Of a DNA stretch of 64,000 nucleotides, positions 1 to 10,551 are shown in pieces. A program made the translations under genes and the position numbers. Within the stretch, counting starts at the first letter, position 1; every line of letters begins with the position of its first letter. The notes under the pieces were generated by a model, which saw only the letters and a program-made list of their open reading frames with translations, had not been told where the DNA came from and did no database searches. Where the stretch lies: NCBI GenBank assembly GCA_035578175.1, contig JAQMRL010000014.1, positions 16,254,274-16,318,273 of the forward strand, written 5' to 3'. This DNA is from Catonia carolina (lineage: Eukaryota; Arthropoda; Insecta; Hemiptera; Achilidae).

Positions 1-32
1 AAATTTATAGGAAATATAAGAAAGAATTTCAG

Positions 33-410
33 CTCATAACAGACAGGTGAAGTGTCAAATTATTTACACTCATTTGTTCGTGGCAGGGCTAAAATAATTA
101 GTTCTGTTAGTTATCGCATGGTCAGCCACTTATATGACTGAATAATTTAAGAACAGAAGAAATAGATGTGTAAAAGACACTAATCAGAGTTATCTCCTCT
201 GAAAGTAATGAATTTCATTTTACAGCCAGACCTTGTGGTGAATGAAGTGAAGGTGTCATTTGCAAGGTGGAAGTGGGTGCTTTTTGGCATGCTAATAAGC
301 ATACTCTTTCAACTCAGTGAGGAAGGCTGGTAAACCACCTCACTCCTCGTTTTTACTTAGCAAAACCTCTAGAGGATCAAATCAGCCTTTCAGCTGATAA
401 TCTAAACAAC
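33..410 (+). mobile_element. R-family retroposon R1
   Basis: It starts at the R head (ctcataacagacaggtg) and ends at the R tail (tctaaacaac). It sits inside the H element between its aaatttataggaaat and ggaaatgaaaagatct segments. The region matching the R open frame is broken by a short insertion and a changed start. A similar GGAAAT motif lies on both sides but I see no clean target duplication. Confidence 0.8.
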
Positions 411-637
411 GGGAAATGAAAAGATCTAAAACTTTTACTTGAAGCATTTTTCTGTACAGAGCCTAGTTTAGCGTGAAAGAGTAATTTTCCGTATTATTAA
501 GCTAAACTAAGGTTGAGTTCATTTTGCATCATTCACTCGAGATTAAAATAAGGTTATGTTTATTGAGGTTAGTTTTTTTGTTTATTTCTAATTTTTTATT
601 ACTAATGTTAAATTATATTGTTTATTATTTGCATTGG

Positions 638-1726
638 CTGCCCATAACAGACAGATGGAGTGACAAATTATTTACACTCAATCTGTTTGTTGCAGGGCTA
701 AAATAAATAGTTCTGTTTCTTATCACATGGTCAGCCAATTAAATGACTCAATCATTTAAGAACAGATGAGGTAGAGGTGTAAAAGATACTAATCAGAAGT
801 AATGAATTTTATTATACAGCCAGACTCTGTGGTTAATGAAGTGAAAGTGTCACTGGCAGAGTGGAAATAATTAGATAGTATATACGTGCTTTTCAGAGGG
901 CCCGGCATGTTGATAGGCGTACTTATCCATTCAGTGAGGAAGGCAACGGTAAACCACCTCACCCTTCGTTTTACTTAAGGGGGTAGTCAACTGAAGAAGA
1001 TGAATTTTTTTAAATTTCGATGTTTTTTGCATTTATTTGAGGTTTAAAATTTTCTGAATGAAATTTGTTTATACTTTGACAAAAAGTTATAAAACTATCA
1101 CTGTTTAATAAAATAAAGATTACTAGCAAGGCGAGTGAAATTATTCCTTCAACTTTTAATTTTTCCGGTAATGTGGTTTTTACATGATTGTACATTCTTG
1201 GGAATTAAATATTTTGGTTAGTATTGGAGATATTTGGATGACGTTTTTCTTCAAACGTTCATAATATTTTGCTCTATTAACTGTGGAATGATTATTACAA
1301 AAACTTTAATAGGGATTTAGTTAAAAAATAATTTGTGAATACATAAAATAAATATTTTTGAAAATATGGTTTTTTTCAATAAATTTCTTGTAATAAAAAA
1401 TACATACAAGCTCATACAACAGATAATAAACAGCAATTTTCTGTATTTTTTAATATAAGAATCATGTTTATATCTTTCTTGGTTCCTGAGATATTTGATT
1501 CCCCGTAAAAGCTTGCATTTCCAACCTCTCCCTTATTTTAGGGGCTGTAATTAATTTTTTGGCTTGGTTCAAATGGTAGATGGGTACTAGTAAATTACTC
1601 TTTCATTTAAAATAAATAATGTTAAATTATAGCCAGACGTTTTGATTTTTATTTTCTGGGTTGACTACCCCCTTAATAAAACCTCAACAGGTTCAAACCA
1701 GCTTTTCGGCTGACGACCTAAACAAC
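638..1726 (+). mobile_element. R-family retroposon R2, split by a TTAA MITE
   Basis: It begins CTGCCCATAACAGACAG and ends CTAAACAAC. It is flanked by a perfect 11-bp duplication ATTTGCATTGG at 627-637 and 1727-1737, which is the normal H sequence at that point, so the insertion into H is proven by an exact empty site. The R sequence is interrupted at 979-1672 by the MITE and resumes at 1677. Confidence 0.9.
979..1672. mobile_element. TTAA-flanked MITE (piggyBac- or Kolobok-like), 694 bp
   Basis: It has perfect 13-bp terminal inverted repeats, GGGGGTAGTCAAC at the left and its complement at the right. TTAA is duplicated at 975-978 and 1673-1676. Removing the element and one TTAA restores the R sequence acttaataaaacc, close to the R norm acttagtaaaacc. 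It contains no transposase; an AT-rich interior is all that is seen. TTAA targets are used by piggyBac and Kolobok transposases, and the sequence does not decide between them. Confidence 0.88.
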
Positions 1727-1773
1727 ATTTGCATTGGCAAGAAAAAGTTGTTTAAGTGTTTCACACCAAATTT

Positions 1774-2247
1774 TTAGTTGAAAGAAAGTAAAAAAACAAC
1801 ATCGACCAGCATGTTACCCGATAGCAGGTGCATGTAAGATTGTTCACCTTTAACAAACAACATTTTATTTTAAATTATTTAAAATCTATAGCCGCTACAC
1901 TGGATTCCTCCAGTTCAAGGCAGGTGTTTTGTAATAACATCTTTACGAAAGAATGTTAAAATACCTGAAGAAAAATTTCCTTTTCTACGTTTTGTCATCG
2001 TGCCAATAAAAAAACCCTTTTTAAAATAAAAAGTATGAATTTATTTTTAACAAAACTTGCATTTTAGTAATAATTTACATTGATCACTTAATGGAAAATT
2101 GCTTTCCAAAATCCGGTTCCTAAATGGAATTTACAATATAAAAACAGTCAAACTTTATTGACATTATTTAATTTGAACAATGGTGTCTATAAATTGATCG
2201 AAAAGTAAGATAACTTAGGACTGAAAATAAACACAGATTATTAAAAA
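1774..2247. other. unassigned spacer between two outward-facing H 5' ends
   Basis: This is AT-rich sequence with a short less AT-rich stretch near 1880-1940 (ctataGCCGCTACACTGG). No open frame, splice-bounded exon or recognised repeat is visible. It separates the 5' terminus of the minus-strand H copy on the left from that of the plus-strand H copy on the right. Confidence 0.4.
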
Positions 2248-3197
2248 TCTGGTGTGAAACACTCACACAACTTTCTCTTGCCAATGCAAATAATGACCAA
2301 TATAACCTAACAATAGTAATAAAACATTAAAAATAAACAAACACCTAACCTCAAAAAGATAACCTTATTTTAATCATGGAGTGAATGATCCAAAATGAAA
2401 ATCAACCTCAATTTGGCCTAAAAAATACGGAAAATAACTATTTCACGCTAAACTAGGCTGTGTAGAGAAAATTCTGTAAATAAACTTGTAGATATTTTAA
2501 TTTCCTATAAATTTGATCATAACTTATACACTTTTGTTTAAAAATGCATACTAAGACCGAAATCTTAAAAAAATCGATTTTTCACAACTTTACGTGAGAA
2601 AAAACAGAAAATCGCTAATTACCCGCTAAACTAAGCGTTACACAAAAAAATGTTTGAAATAAAAGTTGTAGGATTTTAAATTCTCTAAATTTTTTATTTC
2701 ATATATTTTTGCGCTAAAATGCATATGAAAGCCAAATCTTAAAAAAAAACAATTTTTTTACGTGAACTCAGGCTCACCAAGAATATCAGCAAACATGGCG
2801 CCTACCCTATCTTGTAGAGCGTAACAAATTTAGTAAACCAGGCGATTTTTAAAAAAATCGTAGGACCAGTTTTTGAGAAATTCGCAAGAAAGTAAAAAAT
2901 TATACGAATAAACTATTACTTCCGTTTGACCGATTTTGATGACAATGTTTGTGTCGGGTCCTCCAGTGGAAACTTACGTTTCAAGTTTGTAAGATGTTCC
3001 GTTCTTGAGATATTTTGTTCACTCACACAAACACGCGCGCGCGCACGCACAAATACAGACCAATCACTAAAAACAAGTTTGTTGGGTTCAGGGGGTCTGA
3101 AAACGTGTAGATCCGATGAAAACTCGATTTCGAAAATCGATATGAAAACAATACTTTCCTTCCTATACATATTCATATACGCAAGAGAAAGTAAAAA
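2248..3197 (+). mobile_element. H-family element H1, near full length
   Basis: The 5' end is TCTGGTGTGAAACACTCACA followed by ACTTTCTCTTGCC. The 3' end has a (CA/CG)n tract at about 3026-3050 and a weakened hairpin, then GCAAGAGAAAGTAAAAA. The 950-bp length matches the copy at 61235-62187. Short open frames in both strands here are chance frames of the repeat. Confidence 0.8.
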
Positions 3198-3237
3198 TGT
3201 TCATCCTACACGAGTGGATGAAAGATGTATATATACC

Positions 3238-3472
3238 GGGTGATTCTAAATTTCCCAACAATCCCTAGGGATATAATTCTATAGCTAAAAATAAAAAAAA
3301 GTTCATATAAACATAGGTCTGGAAATGGTTTGTTAGCGAGTTATGCCTGGCGAAAAATTTCGCCATGATTTCTGGAGAAAGAGTGAAATAAAGCCATATT
3401 GAAATTCTGAAGAGATAAATTAAGGGTAAATTTTAGTGGTGTCTCATGGTTTTTAACCTGGACATTTTTAAA
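3238..3472 (+). repeat. D-family repeat fragment D1
   Basis: It begins CCGGGTGATTCTAAATTTCC and contains GGAAATGGTTTGTTAGCGAG, a phrase also present at 20320-20350 and, reversed, near 21290 and 29190. It ends at TTTTTAACCTG, immediately before an H 5' end, as does the copy at 20290-20447. I do not recognise its class. Confidence 0.5.
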
Positions 3473-3473
3473 A

Positions 3474-4160
3474 TCTGGTGTGAAACACTCACAACTTTCT
3501 CTTGCCAATGCAAATAATTAACAATATAACCTAACATTAGTAATAAAGCATAAGAAATTAACAAAAAAAATTACTTCAAAAGACATAATCTTATTTTCAT
3601 CATGAGTGAAAGACGCAAAAGTGAAAACCTCAGTTTCGCTTAAAAATACGTAAAATCACTCTTTTACGCTAAACTAGGCTCTGTAGAGAAAAACGCTCTA
3701 AATAAAAGTTGTAGATCTTTCAATTTCCTATGAAACTGATTGTACACTTTTGTCGTAAAATGCATAATAAGGCTGAAATCTTAAAAAATCCAATTTTACA
3801 CATCTTCATGGAAAAAAACAGAAAATCAATTACCCGCTAAACTAAGCGTTATAAAAAAAAGTTGTAGGACTTTAAATTCTGTACAACTTTTATTATAGGC
3901 CTATACATTTTTGCTCTAAAATGTTAATTAAACCAGCAATCTTAAAAAAATATTTTTTTACGAGAAAACAGCATTTCCAAAAATGTCAGCAGACATGGTG
4001 CCTACCCTATCTTGTAGAGCACAAAAAATTTAGTATAGAGGCGATTTTTAAAAAAAATCGTAGGAGCCGTTTTTAAGATAAACACAAAAAGGTGAAAAAT
4101 TACACGAATAAACTACTAATTCCAGTTTACTGATTTTATTGAAAATCTTCGTGAGAATGC
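3474..4160 (+). mobile_element. H-family element H2, 3'-truncated
   Basis: An intact 5' end (TCTGGTGTGAAACACTCACA) is followed by the H body down to about 4160, where it abuts the LINE-derived tandem array. The microsatellite and 3' hairpin are missing. Confidence 0.75.
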
Positions 4161-4189
4161 ATTTGAAAAACTCTCCAATTTGTTGAAAA

Positions 4190-5480
4190 TCTGGTTGTTC
4201 AGTAATTGTTAGTACAGTTTAACTAAGTGACCGAAGAATTTAACTTTACTTTTTGGTATAATTTCTTCGGTAAATTCCATGACTTGGTAAAGTTTCTTAT
4301 TGAATTCCTTCTTTAAAATTACCATTCTCCTTAGGAGAATCTGAAACTTTCTTCTTTTTCCTCTCAGAATCAAGGATTAAGAGTTTCCGCCTGTACCGAC
4401 TCATAACAGCGAAAAAATATTGAATTTTAGCCATCTTTTGCGTGGCCTGCCAACATCTCTCCTCCACACATGTCGGTATTGCAAAAAACTGAGGGTAATC
4501 CTTCCTTTAGCCATTCTCTTTACTTTCTCCCTCCATCGATTTCGATATGCTTAACTAAAAGACCGAACAAGTTAACTCTTGTTTTTGGTTATGTCTCTTC
4601 GATAAATTACATGTCTTCGGAAAGTTTCTCATCGGATTTCTTCTTTAAGGTTACTATACCATTCTCCTTATGAGGATCTGAGACTTAATTTTTTTCTTTT
4701 CCTTCACAGAATCAACGATAAAGTTTCCGCCTGTACCGTCAAACTATAGTATAGCATTATAGCCATCTTTTCCATGGCCTGCCAACATCTCTCCTCCGGA
4801 TAGGAAAACGCTGAGGGGGATCCTTCCCACAGGCATTCCTCTACTTTCTCCCTCCATCGATTTAGATATACCTTACAATATGACCAAACAATTTAACTTT
4901 TGTTTTTGGTTATGCTTCTTCGACGAATTCCATGTCATAATAAAATTTCTTACTGGTTTCCTTCGTTAAAGTTACTATACCATTCTCCTCTGCCCATAAC
5001 AGATAGGTGGAGTGTCAAATTATTTACACTTAATCTGTTCGTTGCAGGGAAAAAATAAACAGTTCTGTTTCTTATCACATGGTCAGCCAATTAAATGACT
5101 GAATCATTTAAGAACAGAAGAGGTAGAGGTCTAAAAGACACTAATCAGAGTTATCTCGTTTAAAAGTAATGGATTTCATTATACTGCCAGACCTTGAGGT
5201 GAATGAAGTGAAGGTGTCATTTGCCGAGTGGAAAATATGGGCTTTTCAATAGGCCCGGCATGCTGATAAGCGTACTTTTTAACTCAGTGAGGAAGGCAAT
5301 GGTAAACCACCTCACTCCTAGTTTTACTTAGTAAAACCTACACAGGTTCGAACCAGCCTTTCGGCTGATGACCTAAACAACACAATCCTCCTGATCTGAA
5401 ACTTTATTTCTTCTTTTTCTTCTCAGAATCGAAAATTGCGTTTCCGCCAGTACCGATTTACAACAGCGAAAAACTATTGA
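4190..5480. repeat. tandem array of a ~330-bp LINE 3'-end monomer, with an R insertion
   Basis: The phrase accattctcc recurs at 4321, 4658 and 4979 (spacings 337 and 321) within otherwise similar monomers, each with tttccgcctgtaccg and tccctccatcgattt. On the minus strand the monomers encode pieces such as PVGRIP and KVKFFGHLV, which resemble the C-terminal tail of insect non-LTR ORF2 proteins. The same tail continues at 5495-5680. The array therefore looks like a tandemly repeated LINE 3' end. R3 interrupts it. Confidence 0.65.
4990..5383 (+). mobile_element. R-family retroposon R3
   Basis: A complete R copy (CTGCCCATAACAGATAGG to CTAAACAACA) inserted in the LINE-derived array. ATTCTCCT at 4982-4989 and ATCCTCCT at 5385-5392 form a slightly diverged duplication at the place where sister monomers read attctcctt. 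Confidence 0.85.
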
Positions 5481-5494
5481 ATTATAGCCATCTT

Positions 5495-5680
5495 TTACGT
5501 GATTTCCCAACATATCTTGTGGGGGATCCTTCCCTCAGGGATTCTCTCAACGAACTCCATAGATTCCGATATTCTGTAATCTTCCGCATTCAGGTTGTTT
5601 ACATCCAGTTCTGTTCTTATATCCTCATTTCTCAGTTGGCCCCTACGACTGCAACTCTTTGTTTTTCGCAGGAATCGCAT
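5495..5680 (-). pseudogene. non-LTR retrotransposon ORF2 C-terminal fragment
   Basis: A 61-codon minus-strand frame reads SRRGQLRNEDIRTELDVNNL and later RIPEGRIPHKI. The arrangement RNEDIRxEL ... IPxGRIPxK is typical of the region after the reverse transcriptase domain in insect LINEs (the endonuclease-reverse transcriptase proteins often misnamed craniofacial development proteins). No reverse transcriptase motif is present here, so this is only a 3' remnant. It is contiguous with the tandem array at 4190-5480, which repeats the following segment of the same tail. Confidence 0.6.
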
Positions 5681-5689
5681 CTCTGTACT

Positions 5690-6300
5690 CTTAATTTATT
5701 TCGACAAGAAAATAAATTTTTCCAAAAAAAAAAACTTCAATACACAATATTATCCGATTGTAAAACAATAAAATCATTCGGAATGCGAATCGAAGTAAAT
5801 GAAAAAGGCTAATAAAATATAAGAAACTCATCCTTGTACGAATTAGATTCATCTTTCTAGCGTTTAGGAATTTATCTAACGCGGCGGCAGATATTACAGA
5901 AGAAGACGTGACATGTTGACATGATACCATAGCTGAAGAAGTATTAAACCGATTACTATGAAATTTTTCCAACTGAACCGTAACTAATATCATTTTATAC
6001 GAGTAATAAATTTCATTTTTATAATCACTAATAATTTTATTACTAGAATTATGATATAAAAATAAGCGAAGCGAGTAATTTATAAATTACTGTTGCAATA
6101 TTATTGTCCATTTTTAATATTAGTTTAGCTTTGTATATCTCTGAGCTTCTATTAAAATAATTACATCTTTTTGATCATTCCGAAACGTTGAAGAGACAGA
6201 AGAAATGGTAAGGACAACCAATTGAAATGAGTTTTTTCTTATCCCCCCTCCCCCCCCAACATAATATGTCACATTTTGTGGATATTTCGTATGAAATCTT
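5690..6300. other. unassigned AT-rich stretch
   Basis: It contains a short CG-containing patch at 5875-5895 (aacgcggcggcag) and a poly-C run at about 6245-6258. The frames here have no recognisable product and no coherent splice signals. Nothing else is seen. Confidence 0.35.
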
Positions 6301-6309
6301 ACAGTATTT

Positions 6310-6334
6310 TTACTTTCTCTTGCCTATATAAATT
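6310..6334 (-). mobile_element. H-family 3' terminus stub
   Basis: TTTTTACTTTCTCTTGCCTATA is the H 3' end read on the opposite strand. It is cut in the terminal hairpin, directly joined to R4. The rest of the H copy is not found on the far side of R4. Confidence 0.55.
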
Positions 6335-6336
6335 AT

Positions 6337-6724
6337 GTTGTTTAGGTCATCAGCCGAAAGGCTGGTTTGAACCAGTAGAGGTTTTACTAAGTAAATCGAG
6401 GAGTAATATGGTTTACCATTGCCTTCCTCACTGAGTGGAAAAGTAAGCTTATCAGCATACCGGACTCTCTGAAAAGCACATATTTTCCACTCTGCAAATG
6501 ACACCTTCACTTCATTCACCACAGGGTCTGGCTGTATAATGAAATTCATTACTTTCTAAGGAGAAAACTCTGATTATTGTCTTTTACACCTCTACCTCTT
6601 CTGTTCTTAATTGATTCAGTCATTTAATTGGCTGACCATGTAATAGGAAACAGAACTATTTATTTTAGCCCTGCAACGAACAGATTAAGTATAAATTGAT
6701 ATTCCACCTGTCTGTTATGGGCAG
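6337..6724 (-). mobile_element. R-family retroposon R4 with intact 71-codon frame
   Basis: A complete reversed R copy. Its frame (6549 down to the tail) reads MNFIIQPDPVVNEVKVSFAE and ends with LSADDLNN, open for 79 codons including flank. It joins the H 3' hairpin stub on its 3' side. Confidence 0.88.
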
Positions 6725-7779
6725 ATAACTTAATATATAAATATAATATATTTAATATAAATTATAATACTAGCTAAAATGCACGTTCTTCGAACGGTTT
6801 CCTTGGTGCTGTGTACAGTCTGTTGGTGTACTGAGTTCGATCCCTGTCAGGTCTGATATTATTAAGTCATTCATTGTTATCTATTCATAGCTCCTTTCAA
6901 CGTCAGCATTATTATTAATGACAAACCAAAACAGTTGGACGTAAAATAAAGGCGAGATCTATGTGGTTTTAAATCAAGTTACGCTGCGCTTTATTATTTT
7001 TTCAGAAGCGTAGTTAATTATTTTATATAAATAAATAAATTTACTATTTATATAGAGCAATGAAAATTGATGTTTTGAAGTTTAACTCACACAAATCTGT
7101 GTGTAATGTAACTGTAGGTAATTTAATTGTTCGCTACAGAGCAATACAAATTGAAATGAAAGGTAAATCACAAATGGAACACTCCGCGATGGTTAACTAC
7201 TCAGGTGACAAGTTTCGTTTTTGACAATGTGACCGAGAACGGGTGTGTCGTGTAAGGTTAGGTAGTGGTGGAAGGGGTAGGGTACAGAGCTTCGGAATGA
7301 ATACCAGCGGCACGTAGACTTATGTTTATTGTTCTGTTTATTTTGTTTTCTAAAATATTGCTATGTTTATTCTTATAAAATTGGTAATATCTCCGTTATT
7401 ATGCATAAAGTGAAAAATTTTACATAATAAAACTTATTTGTCTTTAAACGTTTCGTAAGTTCGGTTATATAACATTTTTTGATAGATTGACTTTTAACGG
7501 AGATATTCGCAGTTTTTTGTTTACCCTCCCTCTGAAATCCCCCATTCTTTTGTGATATTAAAAAAAATGATAGCCTATTTCATTTTGATAATGTCCAGAA
7601 CCTAAATACCGAAATTCATTGAATTTGCTTCAGCGGTTCTTGCGTGATGCCGTAACATACTAACAGACAAAAATTCAGCTGAACTTATTTTGGGTGAATA
7701 CTTGTAGATTTGGCGTAGAAACAAAATTAGGGGCATTTTGAAAAATTGTACAGGCAAAATCCCAATTTCATTTATATAG
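6725..7779. other. degenerate region with a tRNA-like B box and a generic insect repeat end
   Basis: GAGTTCGATCCCTG at about 6835-6848 fits a pol III B box and may be the remains of a SINE head. Further on, cagcggttcttgcgtgatgc followed by taacatactaacagac (7630-7672) resembles the 3' ends of common insect repeats of unknown class that end near a tatatag tract. The boundaries cannot be set. No host coding sequence is visible. Confidence 0.3.
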
Positions 7780-8738
7780 ATTCGAAGGAAAGTACCTATT
7801 GTTTTATTGTCGATTTTCGAATTCGAGTTTTCACCGGATCTGCAGGTTTTCAGACCCCCTGAACCCAAAAAAATATGTTTTTAGCGATTGGTCTGTGTGT
7901 GTCTTTGAATAAAATATCTCAAAAACGGAACATTAGTACGAACTTGAAACTTAAGTTACATACTGCTACCGGACCCGACACGAACATTTTCATTAACATC
8001 GGTCAACCGGAAGTACTAGTTTATTCGAGTCATTTTTCACTTTTTGCGATTACCTCAAAAAACGGCTTCTACGATTTTTTTTAAAAATCGCCTCATTTAC
8101 TAAATTTTTTATGCTCTACAAGATAGGGTAGGCGCAATGTCTGCTGAAATTCTTGAAGTGGCTGTTTTCTCGTAAAAAAAATTGTTTTTTTACAATTGCG
8201 GCTTTATATGCATTTCAGCGCTAAAATGTCTATAATACAAGTTGTAGAGAATTTAAAATCCTACAAATTTTGTATAATACAGTTTTTTTTGTATAACGGT
8301 AATTAGCGATTTTCTGTAGTCTATGTTTTTTCACGAAAATTTGTAAAAAAGTATATTTTTTAACGATTTCAGCCTTAGTATAGGCCTACATTTTACGACA
8401 AAAGTGTATATAATCAAATTTATAGGAAAGTAAAAGGTCTACAACTTTTATTTAAATCATTTTTCTATACAGAGCCTAGTTTAACGTGAAAAAGTGAATT
8501 TTCGTATTTTTAAGCCAAACTGTGGTTGATTTTCATTTTGCGTCTTTCACTCATGATTACATAAAATAAGGTTATGCTTTTTGAGGTTAGTTTTTTACGA
8601 CAGAAGTGTATATAATCGAAGTTATAGGAAAAAAAACACTTATAAACCTAAAACACTTAGGCTATGATTAATATTAGGTTATGTTTTATTATTTACATTG
8701 GTAAATTAAAGTCGTGTTAGTGTTTCATACCAGTTTTT
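7780..8738 (-). mobile_element. H-family element H3
   Basis: A reversed H copy from a decayed 3' hairpin through gaccccctgaaccc, the short gtgtgtgtc microsatellite and the body. It ends at the 5' terminus (on plus: GTGTTTCATACCAGTTTTT). An extra partial repeat of the tttttacgacaaaagtgtat segment lies near 8600. Confidence 0.75.
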
Positions 8739-8739
8739 T

Positions 8740-9213
8740 TCTATTTGAAAGACTACACAAATTTGTTAAGCAGAAAAGTATTACATCAGTAAATATATTA
8801 AAAAGAAATACAGTTCTTCAAATTATTTTTCAAGAACATTAATCGTTATGTCTTTTCATGATATCAATAAAAGTTATTTTGCTAGAGTAATAAAGTTTTA
8901 TAAAAGCGTCGTTTTAAAGTGAAGTGAATTTCCTTCTCTTTTTTTGTCTCGCTTATCGTTTTCTTTTTTTTAACTCCATGAATCGTTGATTTTACTTTGT
9001 AGACGTCAGAGAAAATATTTTTTCTTTTATTTCTGTTAATATTATATTGGTAGAGTGACATTTAAAAACTGAGATAGAAAATCGTTCAAAAGTTCAGCTC
9101 CAAAAGTTATTTATCTCGTTGAAATAATAAAACGAATTAACTGCCAGTATGTCAAATTATTTTTCCATTTCCTAATTCTGTTCCAATGTTAACAGAATGA
9201 AAATAAATTCAAG
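8740..9213. other. unassigned AT-rich spacer
   Basis: I see no repeat family, exon or RNA gene in this stretch between two minus-strand H copies. Confidence 0.4.
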
Positions 9214-9356
9214 TACCTTTTTACTTTCTCTTGCCTTTTTTTATATAGGAAGGAAAGTATTGTTTTCATGTCGATTTTTCGAAATCGAGTTTTCAACGAT
9301 ATACAGATTTTCAGACACCCATAAACCCAAAAACCAGTTTTTACCGATTGGGTCTG

Positions 9357-9413
9357 AGTGTGTGTGTGTGTGTGTGTGCGCGCACGCGCGCGTGTGTGCG
9401 TGTGTGTGTGTGA
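9357..9413. repeat. (TG)n with embedded (CG)n microsatellite
   Basis: A run of TG dinucleotides, then GCGCGCACGCGCGCG, then TG again, located where every longer H copy carries a dinucleotide tract near its 3' end. Confidence 0.9.
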
Positions 9414-9833
9414 ACAAAATATCTCAAGAACGGAACATCGTAAGAAGTTGAAACTTAAGTTAGATATCACTAGAGGACCCGACACGAACATTTTCATCAA
9501 AATCGATCAACCGGAAGTAGTAGTTTATTCGTTTAATTTTTCACTTTTTTGCGATTTTCTCAAAAACGCCTCCTACGATTTTTTTAAAAATCGCCTCATT
9601 TACTACATTTTCTATGCTCTACAAGATAGGGTACGCGCCATGTCTGCTAAAATTCTTAGGGAGGCTGTTCTCTCGTAAAAAAATTTGTTATTTTTTTAAT
9701 ATTGCATCCTTAATATCCATTTTAGCGCAAAAGTGTATACAATGAAAGTTGTAGACAATTTAACAATCTACAACTTTTATTTCAAACATTTTTTTGTATA
9801 ACGCTTAGTTTAGCAGTAATTACTGATTTTCTT

Positions 9834-10224
9834 TGCTTATAACAGACAAGTGGAGTATCACGTTATTTACACTCAATCTGTTAGTTGCACGGCTAAAATA
9901 AATAGTTCTGTTTCTTATCACACGGTCAGCCAATTAAATGACAACCATTTAAGAACAGAAGAGGCAGAGGTATAAAAGATACTAATCAGAGTTATCTTCC
10001 CTGAAAGTAATGAATTTCATTATACAGCCAGATCTCGAGTGAATAAAACTAAGGTGTCATTTGCAGAGTGGAAAATATGTGCTTTTCAGAGTGCTCGGCA
10101 TGCTGATAAGCGTACTTTTCCACTCAGTGAGTTGTGGCAATTGTAAACACCACACTCTTCGTTTTACTTAGCAAAATCTCTACAGGTTCAAACCAACCTT
10201 TTGGCTGATGACCAAAACAACAAC
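9834..10224 (+). mobile_element. R-family retroposon R5
   Basis: It begins TGCTTATAACAGACAAG and ends with a three-unit tail CAACAACAAC. It resumes H sequence at ggaaattaaaagatct, the same H position as the right edge of R1. No target duplication is seen. Confidence 0.82.
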
Positions 10225-10391
10225 AGGAAATTAAAAGATCTACTTTTATTTCAAATATTTTTGTCTACAGAGCATAGTTTAGCGTAAAAAAGTGATTTTC
10301 CTTATTATTAAACCCAACTACCGTTGGTTTTCATTTTACATCATTATCATGATTAAAATTAGGTTATATATTTTTTTAGGTTAGATTTTTT

Positions 10392-10551
10392 GGGGGGGTT
10401 AACGTTCGACTCTTCTGCAATTACTGTTAATGCAGACGGTGAAGGATGAAATTATTTATTGTAACGTATGAAAATATGCCGTGCCTGAATAGGATTTGAG
10501 CCCCGCATGATGAGAAGCGAGCACGTTACCAACTACGCCAATGCGGCCGAC
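10392..10551 (-). mobile_element. tRNA-derived SINE S1 inside H4
   Basis: Read on minus it has an A-box-like TTGGCGTAGTTGGTAACG and a B box GGCTCAAATCC about 35 bases later, then the body shared with the copy at 29957-30139 (ggcatattttcatac). It interrupts the H phrase gttagttttt/gtttatttc. Confidence 0.75.

Larger units (their letters stand above)
1..1773 (-). mobile_element. H-family Helentron-like element, 5' half, carrying two R copies and a TTAA MITE
   Basis: The H sequence starts at the window edge, is interrupted by R1 (33-410), resumes at 411-637, is interrupted by R2 (638-1726), and ends with the H 5' terminus (read on minus: TTTGGTGTGAAACAC, then the subterminal CTTTTTCTTGCC). The whole is a four-layer nest: H containing R2 containing a MITE. 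The 3' half of this H copy lies outside the window. Confidence 0.75.

Noticed and set aside
2916..3243. Overlapping open frames on both strands with Arg/Thr or Val/Cys runs
   Set aside because: They are translations of an H element and its CA/CG microsatellite; the same frames recur in other H copies.
9189..9678. Three overlapping frames rich in Cys-Val and Thr-His runs
   Set aside because: Produced by the (TG)n/(CG)n tract and H body, with no domain and no conservation beyond the repeat.
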